A stretch of 64,000 bases of DNA from NCBI RefSeq assembly GCF_029407905.1, contig NC_073641.1, forward strand, positions 18,521,001-18,585,000, in the 5' to 3' direction. This document shows, piece by piece, positions 10,129 to 20,853 of this stretch (positions are counted from its first letter, which is position 1; each line of letters opens with the position of its first letter). Position numbers and translations under genes: made by a program. The DNA is from Bubalus kerabau. Lineage: Eukaryota; Chordata; Mammalia; Artiodactyla; Bovidae. The notes below the pieces were generated by a model. It saw nothing but the letters and a program-made list of their open reading frames with translations. It was not told the origin of the DNA and ran no database searches.

Positions 10129-10802
10129 TATAATTATCTTAACACGCATGAGTTCATAATAATAGAGAACGAGCAGACATGAATGAGAAAGAGTAGAATA
10201 TCAATCTCCAAACCTAACTTACTGAACATAATCAGGAATATTTAAGATATCAATTCCTTGGTCTGAAAACTAGCAAAAGGAAAAAAATAAGCATTTATCC
10301 TTCTTTTCTTGTATGAACTATATTTAACAGTAACCAAATAGCCTAATTTGATAAGGAAAAGTGGGTTTTTCCCAAAATTTTCCATCCAATAAACATGGAA
10401 AGGATGGTAGAATCTAATTAGAAAATCGCTACTTTTCATTCCTCATCAAAAGAATCAGTCAACAATAATCAGGGATTAAAATATACAAAAGGTTGTTGGG
10501 GAGTTTACATAGGAAGGATTGAGCTATCATCACGTGAACCTAGTGATCACTCTTGGCATTACTAAGAGTAAGTGCATCCAGAATTATATACTGTCTGACA
10601 TTTTATAACATGGGTCACAGAGCATAATGTATGAAATATTCTTGCTCCGAAAGTTGAAATTGAATAGAATCAATTAAGGAAGTCAAGTGATAAAGGTCCA
10701 AGTTAATTGACACCGCAGGAAGCAAATAGAAAAATTCAGAAATCTCAAGGAGAACTGACCCAATTTTTTTCCAAAGTTAGTGGCAGGATAAAGAAGTGAC
10801 AA
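10129..10802. other. No gene recognised
   Basis: AT-rich, with only short open frames. It separates two Tigger1 3' ends in the same orientation. Nothing identified. Confidence 0.4.
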
Positions 10803-11247
10803 GGAGGACTGCCATTAAGACTGAAAGAAGACCCTCCACCAGGAAAGAGACCATGACTCACTGAAGCCTCAGAGAACGATTACCTTTTTTTGGAGGAGAA
10901 GGGGGCAGCAGAAGTTGAGATGGCTGGATGGCATCACCAACTCAACGGACATAAGTCTGAGCAAACTCCAGGATATAGCGAGGGACAGGGAAGACTGGTG
11001 TGTTGCAGTTCATGGGGTCGCAAAGAGTCGGACATGACTTACAGTGACTGAACAACAACAAAGCAACAAAGTATTTTTAACATTTTTAGTCATCATATTA
11101 TTGTACACTTAATAGACTACAAAACAGTGTAAACATAACTTTTACATGCACTGGGGAACCAAAAAATTCATGTGACTCACAGTATTGTCACACTCACTTT
11201 ATTGAAGCGGTCTGGACCCAAACCTGCAATGTCTTTGGGGTATAGTT
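10803..11247 (+). mobile_element. Second Tigger1 3' fragment, split by BovB
   Basis: Left part (to about 10890) matches the end of the Tigger1 coding region (AAGACCCTCCACCAGGAAAG..GACTCACTGAAG..CTCAGA). Right part (11061-11247) matches the 3' noncoding end, including CACTTAATAGACTAC, AACATAACTTTTACATGCACTGGGG and the terminal repeat. It is 5' truncated and independent of the copy ending at 10128, because the same end segment is present twice. Confidence 0.8.
10891..11060 (+). mobile_element. BovB 3' end fragment inside Tigger1
   Basis: About 170 bp of BovB 3' end: GGAGGAGAAGGGGG, GAGATGGCTGGATGGCATCACC, 'GGGGTCGCAAAGAGTCGGACATGAC' and the ACTGAACAACAAC tail. Only the extreme 3' end was integrated, the typical 5' truncation of target-primed reverse transcription. 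Confidence 0.88.
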
Positions 11248-11249
11248 GT

Positions 11250-11400
11250 GCTTCATTTGTAACTTCAGCCACATATTCATCTACTCAAAGTTATCAAAAT
11301 GCATATTACATGCCTGGTACTGTACTGTGTGCCCCGGGACTACAAAAGTTAAGAAATTAAATCCTTGCTTAGTGAGAAGCTGGCAACTTCACACTTTGAA
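11250..11400 (-). repeat. Possible L2 or MIR fragment
   Basis: The phrase TACATGCCTGGTACTGTACTGTGTGCC..GGGACTACAAAAGTTAAGAAATTAAATCCTTGC resembles the reverse complement of an L2 3' end. Divergent, so tentative. Confidence 0.35.
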
Positions 11401-11965
11401 AACCAACACAAGTAGCCTTTGCCTGTTTTAACATTCCTTACCTCCATGGTAAAAATAAGAGACAGTAAAATTAACAAGCTGCCTAGATTGCTAGAAACAT
11501 GTCAACTTCCACAGAGCACCAAGACAAAGCTTCTGCCCCCTTTGTAGCCACTGTTCTCTCCATGCCAAAGCAGGGAGCTCATGTAGATATGCAGGTAGGT
11601 GATTTATGACCCACAGTGACACAAGAATCAATGGAAGGAGCAACAGGGCAGCAACACTCAACAGCTCTCCTAAGCATGTTGAGGAAGAGTTAATCCTTTA
11701 ATGCAAACCTCAGAACTCTCTTCCCTGAATGACCTCCTCCATCTATCTACAAACCCATCCAATCCTTCTCCTCAGATCTTTTCCCAAAACGGACCTAGAA
11801 CGACTATATGCATCACCACTTCTAATTACTTTTGACTGCCTTGTAATGTCGTTTTCCTCCTCGGTATAAATCCATTGGTATAAAATAGGGGGGCCATTTC
11901 CAGGCCAAACGATATAGGCATATTCAGCTAAAATCCCTGCTCTATGGGAACACAATATGCTTTTT
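11401..11965. other. No gene recognised
   Basis: No open frame above 70 codons that I recognise and no repeat identified. Confidence 0.4.
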
Positions 11966-12050
11966 AAAAAAATTTTTTTTTAATTGAAGGATGATTGCTT
12001 TACAGAATTCTGTCAAACATCAACATGAATCAGCCACAGATACACAGTAT
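11966..12050 (-). mobile_element. L1 3' end, minus strand, short
   Basis: TTTTTTAATTGAAGGATGATTGCTTTACAGAATTCTGTC..CATCAACATGAATCAGCCACAGATACAC is the reverse complement of the ruminant L1 3' terminus, with the poly-A side at the left. About 85 bp survive. The same terminus recurs at 52972-53215 on the minus strand and 30288-30575 on the plus strand. Confidence 0.75.
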
Positions 12051-12312
12051 TCTCTAAATCACTTCATTATTGGGGTTAAAAGAAAGCAAACCATTACACC
12101 TGCTTTCTCTCCTTGAGTATTTTTTAATATATAAGATCATAGCATCCATACCAGGATCCCTAAATCCACTAAATTTATGCTTTTTTTCCTACTGATTAGC
12201 CTGATACCTCCTTCTTCCAGCATAATAGCTTTTCTTTTCATCAACACTATCTACTTAGACAGCTGAGTCTCAGACTGTTTATTTTCCTATTTAACACCTA
12301 ATATGATTTCAT
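12051..12312. other. No gene recognised
   Basis: AT-rich unique sequence up to the BovB 5' truncation point. Confidence 0.4.
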
Positions 12313-13982
12313 GCAAAGATGGGCTCGATAAAGGACAGAAATGGTATGGACCTAACAGAAGCAGAAGATATTAAGAAGAGGTGGCAAGAATACACAGAAG
12401 AACTGTACAAAAAAGATCTTCACGACCCAGATAATCACGATGGTGTGATCACTCACCTAGAGCCAGACATCCTGGAATGTGAAGTCAAGTGGGCCTTAGA
12501 AAGCATCACTAAGAACAAAGCTAGTGGAGGTGATAGAATTCCAGTTGAGCTATTCCAAATCCTGAAAGATGATGCTGTGAAAGTGCTGCACTCAATATGC
12601 CAGCAAATTTGGAAAACTCAGCAGTGGCCACAGGACTGGAAAAAGTCAGTTTTCATTCCAATCCCAAAGAAAGGCAATGCCAAAGAATGCTCACACTACC
12701 GCACAGTTGCACTCATCTCACAGGCTAGTAAAGTAATGCCCAAAATTCTCCAAGCCAGGCTTCAGCAATATGTGAACCATGAACTTCCTGATGTTCAAGC
12801 TGGTTTTAGAAAAGGCAGAGGAACCAGAGATCAAATTGCCAACATCCGCTGGATCATGGAAAAAGCAGGCGAGTTCTGGAAAAACATCTACTTCTGCTTT
12901 ATTGACTATGCCAAAGCCTTTGACTGTGTGGATCACAAAAAACTGTGGACAATTCTGAAAGAGATGGGAATACCAGACCACCTGATCTGCCTCTTGAGAA
13001 ATATGTATGCAGGTCAGGAAGCAACAGTTAGAACTGGACATGGAACAACAGACTAGTTCCAAATAGGAAAAGGAGTACATCAAGGCTGTATATTGTCACC
13101 ATGTTTATTTAACTGATAGGCAGAGTACATCATGAGAAACGCTGGACTGGAAGAAACACAAGCTGGAATCAAGAGTGCCGGGAGAAATATCAATAGCCTC
13201 TGATATGCAGATGACACCACCCTTATGGCAGAAAGTGAAGAGGAACTCAAAAGCCTCTTGATGAAAGTGAAAGTGGAGAGTGAAAAAGCTGGCTTAAAAC
13301 TCAACATTCAGAAAACGAAGATCATGGCATCCGGTCCTACCACTTCATGGGAAATAGATGGGGAAACAGTGGAAACAGTGTCAGATTTAATTTTTCTGGG
13401 CTCCAAAATCACTACAGATGGTGACTGCAGCCACGAAATTAAAAGACACTTACTCCTTGGAAGGAAAGTTATGACCAACCTAGAGAGCATATTCAAAAGC
13501 AGAGACATTACTTTGCCAACAAAGGTCCGGCTAGTCAAGGCTATGGTTTTTCCTGTGGTCATGTATGAATGTGAGAGTTGGACTGTGAAGAAAGCTGAGT
13601 GCCGAAGAATTGATGCTTTTGAACTGTGGTGATGGAGAAGACTCTTGAGAGTCCCTTGGACTGCAAGGAGATCCAACCAGTCCATTCTGAAGGAGATCAG
13701 CTCTGGGATTTCTTTGGAGGGAATGATGCTAAAGCTGAAACTCCAGTACTTTGGCCACCTCATGCGAAGAGTTGACTCATTGGAAAAGACTCTGATGCTG
13801 GGAGGGATTGGGGGCAGGAGGCGAAGGGGAGGACAGAGGATGAGATGGCTGGATGGCATCACTGACTCGATGGATGTGAGTCTGAGTGAACTCTGGGAGT
13901 TGGTGATGGACAGGGAGGCCTGGTGTGCTGCGATTCATGGGGTCGCAAAGAGTTGGATGCGACTGAGCCACTGATCTGATGA
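12313..13982 (+). mobile_element. BovB (RTE) LINE, 5' truncated, longest copy in the window
   Basis: About 1.67 kb of BovB, starting inside the coding frame (GCAAAGATGGGCTCG) and ending in the characteristic 3' terminus with an ACTGATCTGAT tail. It lacks the endonuclease half of the protein. Orientation is opposite to the copy at 8121-9005, and the last 0.88 kb of the two are close to identical, making a large inverted repeat. No TSD could be defined with confidence. Confidence 0.95.
12319..13974 (+). pseudogene. BovB reverse transcriptase pseudogene
   Basis: One frame runs across 552 codons with no frameshift but five internal stops: TAG 13054-13056, TGA 13114-13116, TAG 13117-13119, TGA 13201-13203 and TGA 13630-13632. 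Visible RT features: KKSVFIPIPKKGNAKECSHY (residues about 112-131), LPDVQAGFRKGRGTRDQIANI (about 155-175), the palm motif FIDYAKAFDCVDHKKLW (about 194-210) and YADD at 13204-13215, directly after the fourth stop. Past the palm come MASGPTTSWEI, FLGSKITTDGDCSHEI and a basic segment GGRRRRGGQRMRW near residue 500. The endonuclease is absent, so it cannot be active. Confidence 0.92.
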
Positions 13983-14140
13983 ATATTTTCTAGGTAGAGT
14001 TGATGCCTAGTTAGGCAAGTTGAGATGGTAGTAGGAATGTGAGTAGCCTTGAAAGGTATTTCTGTCAGATTTAGTGAGTATTGTGCAAACTTTGTTCTCA
14101 TACAGTATTAGTCAATTTATTTTATTAACTCTATTTCTCT
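13983..14140. other. Spacer between BovB copies
   Basis: No recognised content. Confidence 0.4.
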
Positions 14141-14187
14141 TCAGTTCAGTTGCTCAGTCATGTCTGACTCTTTGCAACCCCATGGAT
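14141..14187 (-). mobile_element. BovB terminal 47 bp, minus strand
   Basis: CTTCAGTTCAGTTGCTCAGTC..CTCTTTGCAACCCCATGGA is the reverse complement of the BovB 3' end only. It is a very short truncated insertion. Confidence 0.75.
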
Positions 14188-14311
14188 TTCTTAAACTGAT
14201 GTTAAAATGAGTTTTCAATCTACAGCATATACTAAATGGGGCTAATGATTTGGAGATACAGTAACAAAAGCATCATATATATGGATTTTAATGTTTTCTC
14301 AGCTAATCCAC

Positions 14312-14501
14312 TGTGGCTCAGCTGGTAAAGAATCCGCCTGCAATGCGAGAGACCTGGGTTCGATCCCTGGGTTGGGAAGATCCCCTGGAGAAGGGAACGG
14401 CTACCCACTCCAGTATTCTGGCCTGAAGAATTCCATGGATTGTAGAGTCCATGGGGTCGCAAAGGGTTGGACATGACTGAGTGACTTTCACTTTCACTTT
14501 T
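14312..14501 (+). mobile_element. Bov-tA SINE, full length
   Basis: Head TGGCTCAGCTGGTAAAGAATC, body GAAGATCCCCTGGAGAAGGG, end CACTTTCACTTT. A 13-bp perfect TSD TCAGCTAATCCAC lies at 14299-14311 and 14502-14514. The long perfect duplication implies a relatively young insertion. Confidence 0.95.
14314..14367 (+). promoter_or_regulatory. Pol III A and B boxes in the Bov-tA head
   Basis: tRNA-derived internal promoter: A box TGGCTCAGCTGG (14314-14325) and B box GGTTCGATCCC (14357-14367). Both are intact and spaced as in a tRNA. This is a SINE head, not a tRNA gene, because no acceptor stem can form. The Bov-tA at 39477-39699 has the same boxes (A at 39488-39499, B at 39531-39541). Confidence 0.6.
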
Positions 14502-14514
14502 TCAGCTAATCCAC

Positions 14515-15261
14515 AAAACAACAGTGACAGCGTCTGCTTAGACACTTAAGCCACCTTGCACACTACAGCTTTCTGCCACTGAATACCATGCATTGTCCAT
14601 CTACCTTTATACAGCATCCACGGGGATTATCAGTCCACTTATAACCGATACCAATGACACCAGAGTACATGAAATGTCACATTTCTTTCTTTTTCTAAAT
14701 CAAATTAAACCCAGTTCAAGCTCCAAGTGGCCAAGGTTGACAAGAAGAACAAGATCAATCAGATGTCAGCGATGCCTTATAAGAAAGGATCAAAAATTTT
14801 AAAACAGAAAACCACAGAGCTTATAGAGTCTAAAAAACAGAGATAGCCCCAGGTTCTGGTAGTTCATTCAAAGTCTGTCCATTTCTGGTGTCCATGGTTA
14901 CCCATGTATCATTACAGTTCAGGCTCTGCCTTCTCTGGTGGTGGTGGGGGATGGGAGGTACCTTCTGGTGCAATTAAGTGTCTTTCACTTCCTAAACTAC
15001 CACCACATTCCTATACCCATCTCCAGGAATCTAACTGCATATCTCCAGAAAATGAATCACTGCTCCCCAACCTTCAATCATAAAATGTTCTATTAGTAAA
15101 CCCTCTTAGACAATTTCATCAGATCATCATGGTGACATTTCACCTTTGGGAAGAAAGGCTTATCTCAAGAGTTGTTGAGAGGAAGAATGATAATGTTTCA
15201 AATTATAGTGGTCAGGGTAACAGTAGGAACTGTGAGAAATAAAACCCTCAATATTCATAGC
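14515..15261. other. No gene recognised
   Basis: Short frames only. A G/T-rich stretch lies at 14935-14960. Nothing identified. Confidence 0.4.
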
Positions 15262-15274
15262 TTAAAACAGTAGA

Positions 15275-15630
15275 GGACTTTCCTGGTGATACAAGTGGAT
15301 AAGAACCCACCTACCAATGCAGGGGATAAGGGTTTGATGCCTGGTCTGGGAGGATTCCACATGCCTCAGAGAAACTAAGCCTGTGTGCCATAGCTATTGA
15401 GCTTGGGCTTCAGAGTCCATGACCACAACTACTGAAGCCCGTGTGCCTAGAGCCTGTCCTCCTCGACAAGAGAAGCCACCGCAATGAGAGGCCCAAGCGC
15501 CTCAACAGAGTAGCCCATCACTGCAATTAGAAAGAGTCCACGCATAGCAACAAAGACCCAGCACAGCCAAAAATAATTAAATATATTTATTTTAAAAATT
15601 AATAAAATTGAAGTAAAATAAAAATTTTTT
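15275..15630 (+). mobile_element. CHR-2-type tRNA-derived SINE, full length
   Basis: Cetartiodactyl SINE: head GGACTTTCCTGGTGATACAAG, then repeated phrases 'AACTACTGAAGCCCGTGTGCC', 'AAGAGAAGCCACCGCAATGAG', 'CAACAAAGACCCAGCACAGCC' and an A/T-rich tail. A perfect 13-bp TSD TTAAAACAGTAGA lies at 15262-15274 and 15631-15643. The family name (CHR-2) is from memory. The body is diverged although the TSD is intact. Confidence 0.9.
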
Positions 15631-15643
15631 TTAAAACAGTAGA

Positions 15644-15960
15644 AAATTATGGATTTTCCTGGTGTGCATCATGCTCTCTTCCACTCAGTCATTCAGGAAG
15701 CCAGGCTGACAGAAGTTCAGCTGTTTTCAGCATGGGCTTCCCAGGGTGCTCTGGGCATAGACATCCAGCAAACCAAAGGAGGAGGACAACACGGAGGTGG
15801 CGCTCTGCTTCCTGTCCACCCTGGCTCGACAGCGACACCCATCAACTCCCCTTACGTCCTAGCAGCAGAATTGAGTCACAGAGCCTCACCCGGGAGCACG
15901 GGCACTGACAAATTCTATACAATGGGAGGGAAAGCGTCTATTTTCATTGATAATTAGCCA
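15644..15960. repeat. Possible ancient repeat, unassigned
   Basis: The stretch around TCAGGAAGCCAGGCTGACAGAAGTTCAGC and GGAGGAGGACAACACGGAGG resembles phrases seen in an old mammalian LTR or L1-associated repeat that I cannot name. It holds a 102-codon open frame (15649-15957) without recognised domains. Confidence 0.25.
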
Positions 15961-17462
15961 TTTCTACCACCAAATCATAGACAATCCAGATTTAAAATAT
16001 ATCTGTTCAGTTGTTCTTCCTAACTGGTAATAAGACTCTCCAAACAGCCAACAATTGGGAAGAGGGTGAAAAGCAAAAAAATCAACAGGATGAAGATTCT
16101 CCTGCATAATGGAGAGTGATGGACAAGGAACGGGACAGAAATTCATAGAGCAATCAAGCTGTGAAGAAGCATAAGTAGAGACTGCCTGGCTCATCTTACA
16201 ATTAGAGCTGAACAAGGTTGTTAGTTTTCCTAAACCACAAAGCTCATTAATAGCAGAAAAAGAAGAAAGAAATTGAAAAAAAAAAAAAATCCTCAGATCC
16301 CTTGAGCCTTTGTCAGGTGCTTGCTCCACTAAGATTCAATTTTTCCACTTTTGGGGCCTTGTTTGTAACCCAAAGACATGGACCCAATTCTCTACAGTTA
16401 GAGCCGTGAGACTCCAGAATTGTCCCTTGGGAGGAAAGATGAAGAGGAAGAGAAGTGCATGCTCTCCCCCAATGATGCCGCTATGCACTTGCCGACTTCC
16501 GCATATGCCTGTAACCAGGGTATAACTTCACAGCCTAGTGTCAACAGTCGCCATACAGCCTCTGCTTTTCATGCTTCGTTCCCATCTTGAACCACATACA
16601 CTTAATTTTGGAAAGTCATTTGTTGCCTTTTTGGCAGCATTCATACCCAAAACTGTAAATTTATTGCCAATAGGAACTACTTTTAAAGTCACTGATGAGT
16701 CATGGGGAAAAAACCCTGAAATTTCTATTCAGGGAGGATTCTGCTTCATCACTAAATCGTGTTCCCCAGGGTGGCTTTCACTGCTTTTGGAGAAGTACAC
16801 TGGTCACTGGCTCCTGTTCTTTATTCCTCACCTGAAGTCATTAGATCAGTTTCTGATGCTAAAATTTGTTGCTATGGAAATAATTATTATTGTTTCAGAG
16901 GACAAAAGGATAATGGCTTCATGCACAACCTCATGAAGCAGCAGAAACTGATGAAAATCTCAGTAACAAAGATACTATTTTCATACTGAAGTTGTGTTAG
17001 TAAAATGTGTTAGAGAAAGGGGTGAAGGAACAAGAGGAAATAAAATGTCACTTAATATGTCTGCTGTTTCTTGAGTTTCTTTGTTAATCTATTTGGAAAA
17101 GTTGAATTATGCTATCAGCTGCTGATCCCTTCAGAGAGCTCCACAAGCTGCTGGGGTGAGGTACAATTTCAGAGAATTTACCTTTCAGAGTCTCTCTACC
17201 TTTGTTAGTAAAAGGCAACCTACAGCCTTTTCTATGTAACTTTTCTTTACAGGAGAAGATGCCAAGACAGCAAGAGAACCAGGAAGACGTAGAAAAATGA
17301 CAGGATAATGAATGGAATTTCCCTGTTGATCATGAACATTTCAGCTAAGGTCACAAAGCCACAGGTATTTTATACACCCGCCATTCTTAAGACAGCCACC
17401 AGCTACCTCTCACGGCATTTACTAGTGAGGGCAACTAACATAAGATCCCCGTGCCCACTAAA
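15961..17462. other. No gene recognised
   Basis: Includes an A13 run (16277-16289) and a 132-codon open frame at 16538-16936, which is hydrophobic towards its end and matches no family I know. I see no splice or start context that would make it a gene. Confidence 0.4.
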
Positions 17463-17631
17463 CAGTGGTTCTCGAACATGGCTACACACTAAAATAAGCT
17501 GGAGAACTCTTCAAAAGCACTCATGCCTGAGCCCAATCAAGTCAGGATCTTTGTGGTTGGGCCCAAACACTAACAGTCTTTTAAAGGCTTCCCTGGTGAT
17601 TCTAACACACAGCCAGCTTGCAGAACCACTG
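17463..17631. mobile_element. hAT-Charlie MITE (MER5-type)
   Basis: Terminal inverted repeats CAGTGGTTCTC (17463-17473) and CAGAACCACTG (17621-17631) bound a 169-bp body containing CTGGAGAACTCTTC, TGATTCTAACACACAGCC and a GGGCCCA-like centre, all typical of MER5. A clear 8-bp TSD is not preserved. Confidence 0.8.
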
Positions 17632-18362
17632 ATCCACAAGGACAAAAGACTCGAATCTTTGGAGGTGTACAATATCTGTTTGTCTTGAATGCTCTGGCTT
17701 TTCCCTCTCTTTCTGGGCCCAGGTCAGGGAACTCTGCACTGAAGATGCCTCTAGCTATGCTCCCGAAGGACCCACTCATCTACCTCAAAGGGGAACAGCA
17801 TGTGGATACCGGCACTTGGCAGTTGTGGACGCCCAGAGAAGGACCGCAATAGCAGCAGTGAAATCAAAAGGCTTTGGCTCTTTTCTGAAATCTCTCTCAT
17901 TTGTCCAGCCCACCAGGAGGAGATAAAAGCAGAAAAGGGAGGAAGAAGAAAAAGACGGTACCCCTTTCACCGCTAATACAAATACCTCAAGCTGAGGCCT
18001 GGCTGGCTGGGGGCCACTACATTGGATGTGACATTTAAGTTTCAACATAGACCAGATAAGACGGGACTTTTCAATATCTGAAAATGACTAAAAACGTTGA
18101 ATCTTCCCAAGATGTTAATCAAGGATACAAAAGAAAAGTGATTCAAAAAAGGGTGTTTTTAAAAAAGTGATAGGAGAAAAATAAACCACCTCATATTTGA
18201 ATCCCACTTGAGATGTTCTATAAACCACTTGATGACTATACTTCCTATATGAATTAATCGCATCACAACATGAGGATGCAAAAAGCAATGACTTATAGAA
18301 CCTCCCATATTCCCTCTTCCAGTGATTCTATCATAGGTAAGATACCAAAGGATTAAAAAACC
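17632..18362. other. No gene recognised
   Basis: Short frames only. A polypurine stretch lies near 17920-17955. Confidence 0.4.
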
Positions 18363-18382
18363 AAAAAAAAAAAAAAAAAAAA
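18363..18382. repeat. A20 homopolymer
   Basis: Twenty A residues, with further A runs on each side (18355-18360 and 18393-18401). No element body is visible upstream, so I do not call a processed pseudogene. Confidence 0.9.
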
Positions 18383-19145
18383 GGCTACTTTCAAAAAAAA
18401 AGAGGAAATTCCAAACCCTCCTCCACTTTCTATACCTAACCAAAGAAAGGAGTTATTCTGTTTGCAGGGGTGGTACCCTTGGGGTCATCTTACTCTTCTG
18501 AAATGTATGGATCAGAAGCAACAACTGGGAGTCACCTGCTGAAGCTGCTGGAGTGACTGGTGGCATGATCACTAGAATGGAAGCTAGACCTAAAGGTAAC
18601 AGAGAGCTACATGTCCATTCAGAATGGCCCACTCCATGGCTGTGAACATGGAAGGTTATGTAATTCATTGTAAGTCACTCTTTCTTATTCACTTCCTAGT
18701 TATAATTAACTCATGGGTGAGAGATGAAGGAAAGTCCTAGAGACCTACACCCATCTACAAAAGTATAGGCCACCATGCAGCTCCCTGGATAAAGGTACCG
18801 ACTCTAAGTAGTTGACCGAGCTGTCCCCGGGAAGGCCATTTTGGCAAGGACATAGGTGATGGCTTCATCGATAGCACAAGCTTACATTTCTTCACACAAT
18901 ACATGAAACAATCTTTTTATTACTCTCCTCAGGAAAAGAAAATCTCTTTCCACAATCAAGTCCAAAGATCACTGGGTGTTAACTGAGAGGTATCCCATCA
19001 GCTTGCCATTTGTATTCTTTTCAACCAACCAATTTGGAATTGCTTTCCCAATTACTAATGAATGGCTAAAACCCAAAAGGATGGATGTCATCTCTTAGAA
19101 GGCTCAAAATTAACTATTCATTTCCTAAGATGGATTCTATCCTAT
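18383..19145. other. No gene recognised
   Basis: No repeat and no coding frame identified. Confidence 0.4.
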
Positions 19146-19153
19146 TAGTATGT

Positions 19154-19319
19154 TGCTGCTGTTGCTGCTGCTAAGTCGCTTCAGTCGTGTCCGACTCTGT
19201 GCAACCCCATAGATGGCAGCCCACCAGGCTCCCCCATCCCTGGGATTCTCCAGGCAAGAACACTGGAGTGGGTTGCCATTTCCTTCTCCAATGCATGAAA
19301 GTGAAGTTGCGCAGTAGTA
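19154..19319 (-). mobile_element. BOV-A2 SINE, truncated to one monomer
   Basis: Reverse-orientation BOV-A2 second monomer with the TGCTGCTGTTGCTGCTGCTAAG tail, extending through ATGCATGAAAGTGAAGTTGCGCAG. An 8-bp TSD TAGTATGT lies at 19146-19153 and 19320-19327. Confidence 0.92.
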
Positions 19320-19548
19320 TAGTATGTGTTAAATAAATCTATATGTTGGGTAGATGGATAGATGGGTGAATGAATGGACTAAAGATCAAACAAATGAACA
19401 GAGAACACCCATGTTCAAGTTCAGGCAAGCCTAGAGCAATGCTTGGTGGGGCTTGGGGCCCCAGGAAAGTAAGAAAAGGAAAGAGACACCACAGGAGAAA
19501 GAGATTTAGAAACAAATTTTACATCATGATTTTGCCCAGTACTATGTT

Positions 19549-19567
19549 ATAATAATAATAATAATAA
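19549..19567. repeat. (AAT)n microsatellite
   Basis: About six AAT units. Confidence 0.85.
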
Positions 19568-20032
19568 ATATTGAGGCACAGTTAAGTGCCACCCCTTCAT
19601 AATGAATAAATTTTAATAGTTTCCTTGCTTAATGAAACAAAATTTTAAAAACCCTGGTTTGGTCTTAAAAGGTAACCCAGCCTTAGTCTTCCCATTTAAA
19701 GCTATCAGACATTTTTTCCCCTCTCAGTCCACAGCTGGCAAATTGCAAAGTTTCAGGGTCTGAACCAGATATAAACAACTTTATACATAATGAAATTTCA
19801 ACTAAGCAATTTCTCTGAACTCAAAGATTACTCACAAATTAGGCACAGCCTATAAGTCAACTTTTGATAAAATTAATTTTGAATAGCCTTGTCTAGACAG
19901 GCCTGTGCATTTGAGGGTTTTGACAATGTTGAATGCTGAATTTGTGATTTTAAATCTGAGTTCTGGCTATTTTAGGCTATTCCTATCTCCTTGATGGCAC
20001 TGTAATGAAATAACTTCAGAGGGTTTGTGGGG
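19568..20032. other. No gene recognised
   Basis: AT-rich. Nothing identified. Confidence 0.4.
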
Positions 20033-20064
20033 TTTTTTTTGTTTTTTTTTTTTTTCCTTTTTTG
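20033..20064. repeat. T-rich tract
   Basis: T8, G, T14, CC, T6. It might be the tail of a minus-strand retroelement, but no body follows. Confidence 0.8.
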
Positions 20065-20853
20065 GGGGTTTCTAGCAAAAAAATTTCTCATTTGTAGAAA
20101 TTTTCCATTACTTAACACATGTATCCATCTTCCTAAAAATCAGTTAATAAGAGTATTTATCAATATATAGAGAGTAGAAGCTAACTACCCAACTTATATC
20201 CTCATAAATTAAAAATTACTCTGATTTTCCAATTTCCTGGAAATCAACATATAATTCATCTGATGATGGATACACAGCCATAAACCATTAACAACATACT
20301 CTTCAATCTCTGACTGGGTAATGGATTCATCCATTCCTGGTGAGAGGCAGGAAATGGAAAAGGCCATTCTAACTGGATGCCTCCGGTTCCAGGGACCCAT
20401 TTGGACGATTTAAGAAGTTTCCACAAAAGCCAAGATTCTAAAATAAATATTCCAATAGTCTGAATACCACATCTGAGCCATTCCTTCTCTAATTGCATTT
20501 TGGCAATAAAGGCTCTGAAAGATAGACACAGACCACCTTGAACCCTCTTTGTCAAAAATGGAGGCACGGCGAAGCAAAATGCCCCATAGGAGACCATCTG
20601 CTGGGAGAAAGGATCTCTGATGCTCTCCCTCCTACAGGTTTCCTGCGTTACCTCCTGCTCCTGACACCCAGCACAGAGGCTTCCGTGTGGTCTGTCTTCA
20701 GGCTACTTGCTGGGCAGGACAGCCTGCCGTTCTCTCCCCCCACACCACCCCTGTTCAGGCAGCCCCGGCAGAGTAGCTCTATATCCCTTGGCACATCTCC
20801 AGGCAGTCTTCCCCTCCCGCACCGGCCTGTGGCTTTAACTTGTTCAGTCTCTG
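20065..20853. other. Unassigned; open frames on the minus strand
   Basis: The minus strand has two overlapping frames (20256-20597, 113 codons; 20209-20400, 63 codons containing GMDESITQSEIEEYVVNGLW) that look protein-like in composition. I do not recognise the product and cannot tell an old pseudogene from chance. Confidence 0.3.

Noticed and set aside
14312..14387. tRNA-Glu-like sequence with A and B boxes
   Set aside because: It is the head of Bov-tA; the acceptor stem and CCA-proximal region are missing and the sequence continues into SINE body with a TSD at each end.
16538..16936. 132-codon hydrophobic frame
   Set aside because: No recognised domain, no splice or promoter context, and an overlapping shifted frame is also open; best explained by chance in AT-rich DNA.
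18355..18401. Long A tract as possible processed-pseudogene tail
   Set aside because: No coding similarity or TSD in the preceding sequence on either strand.
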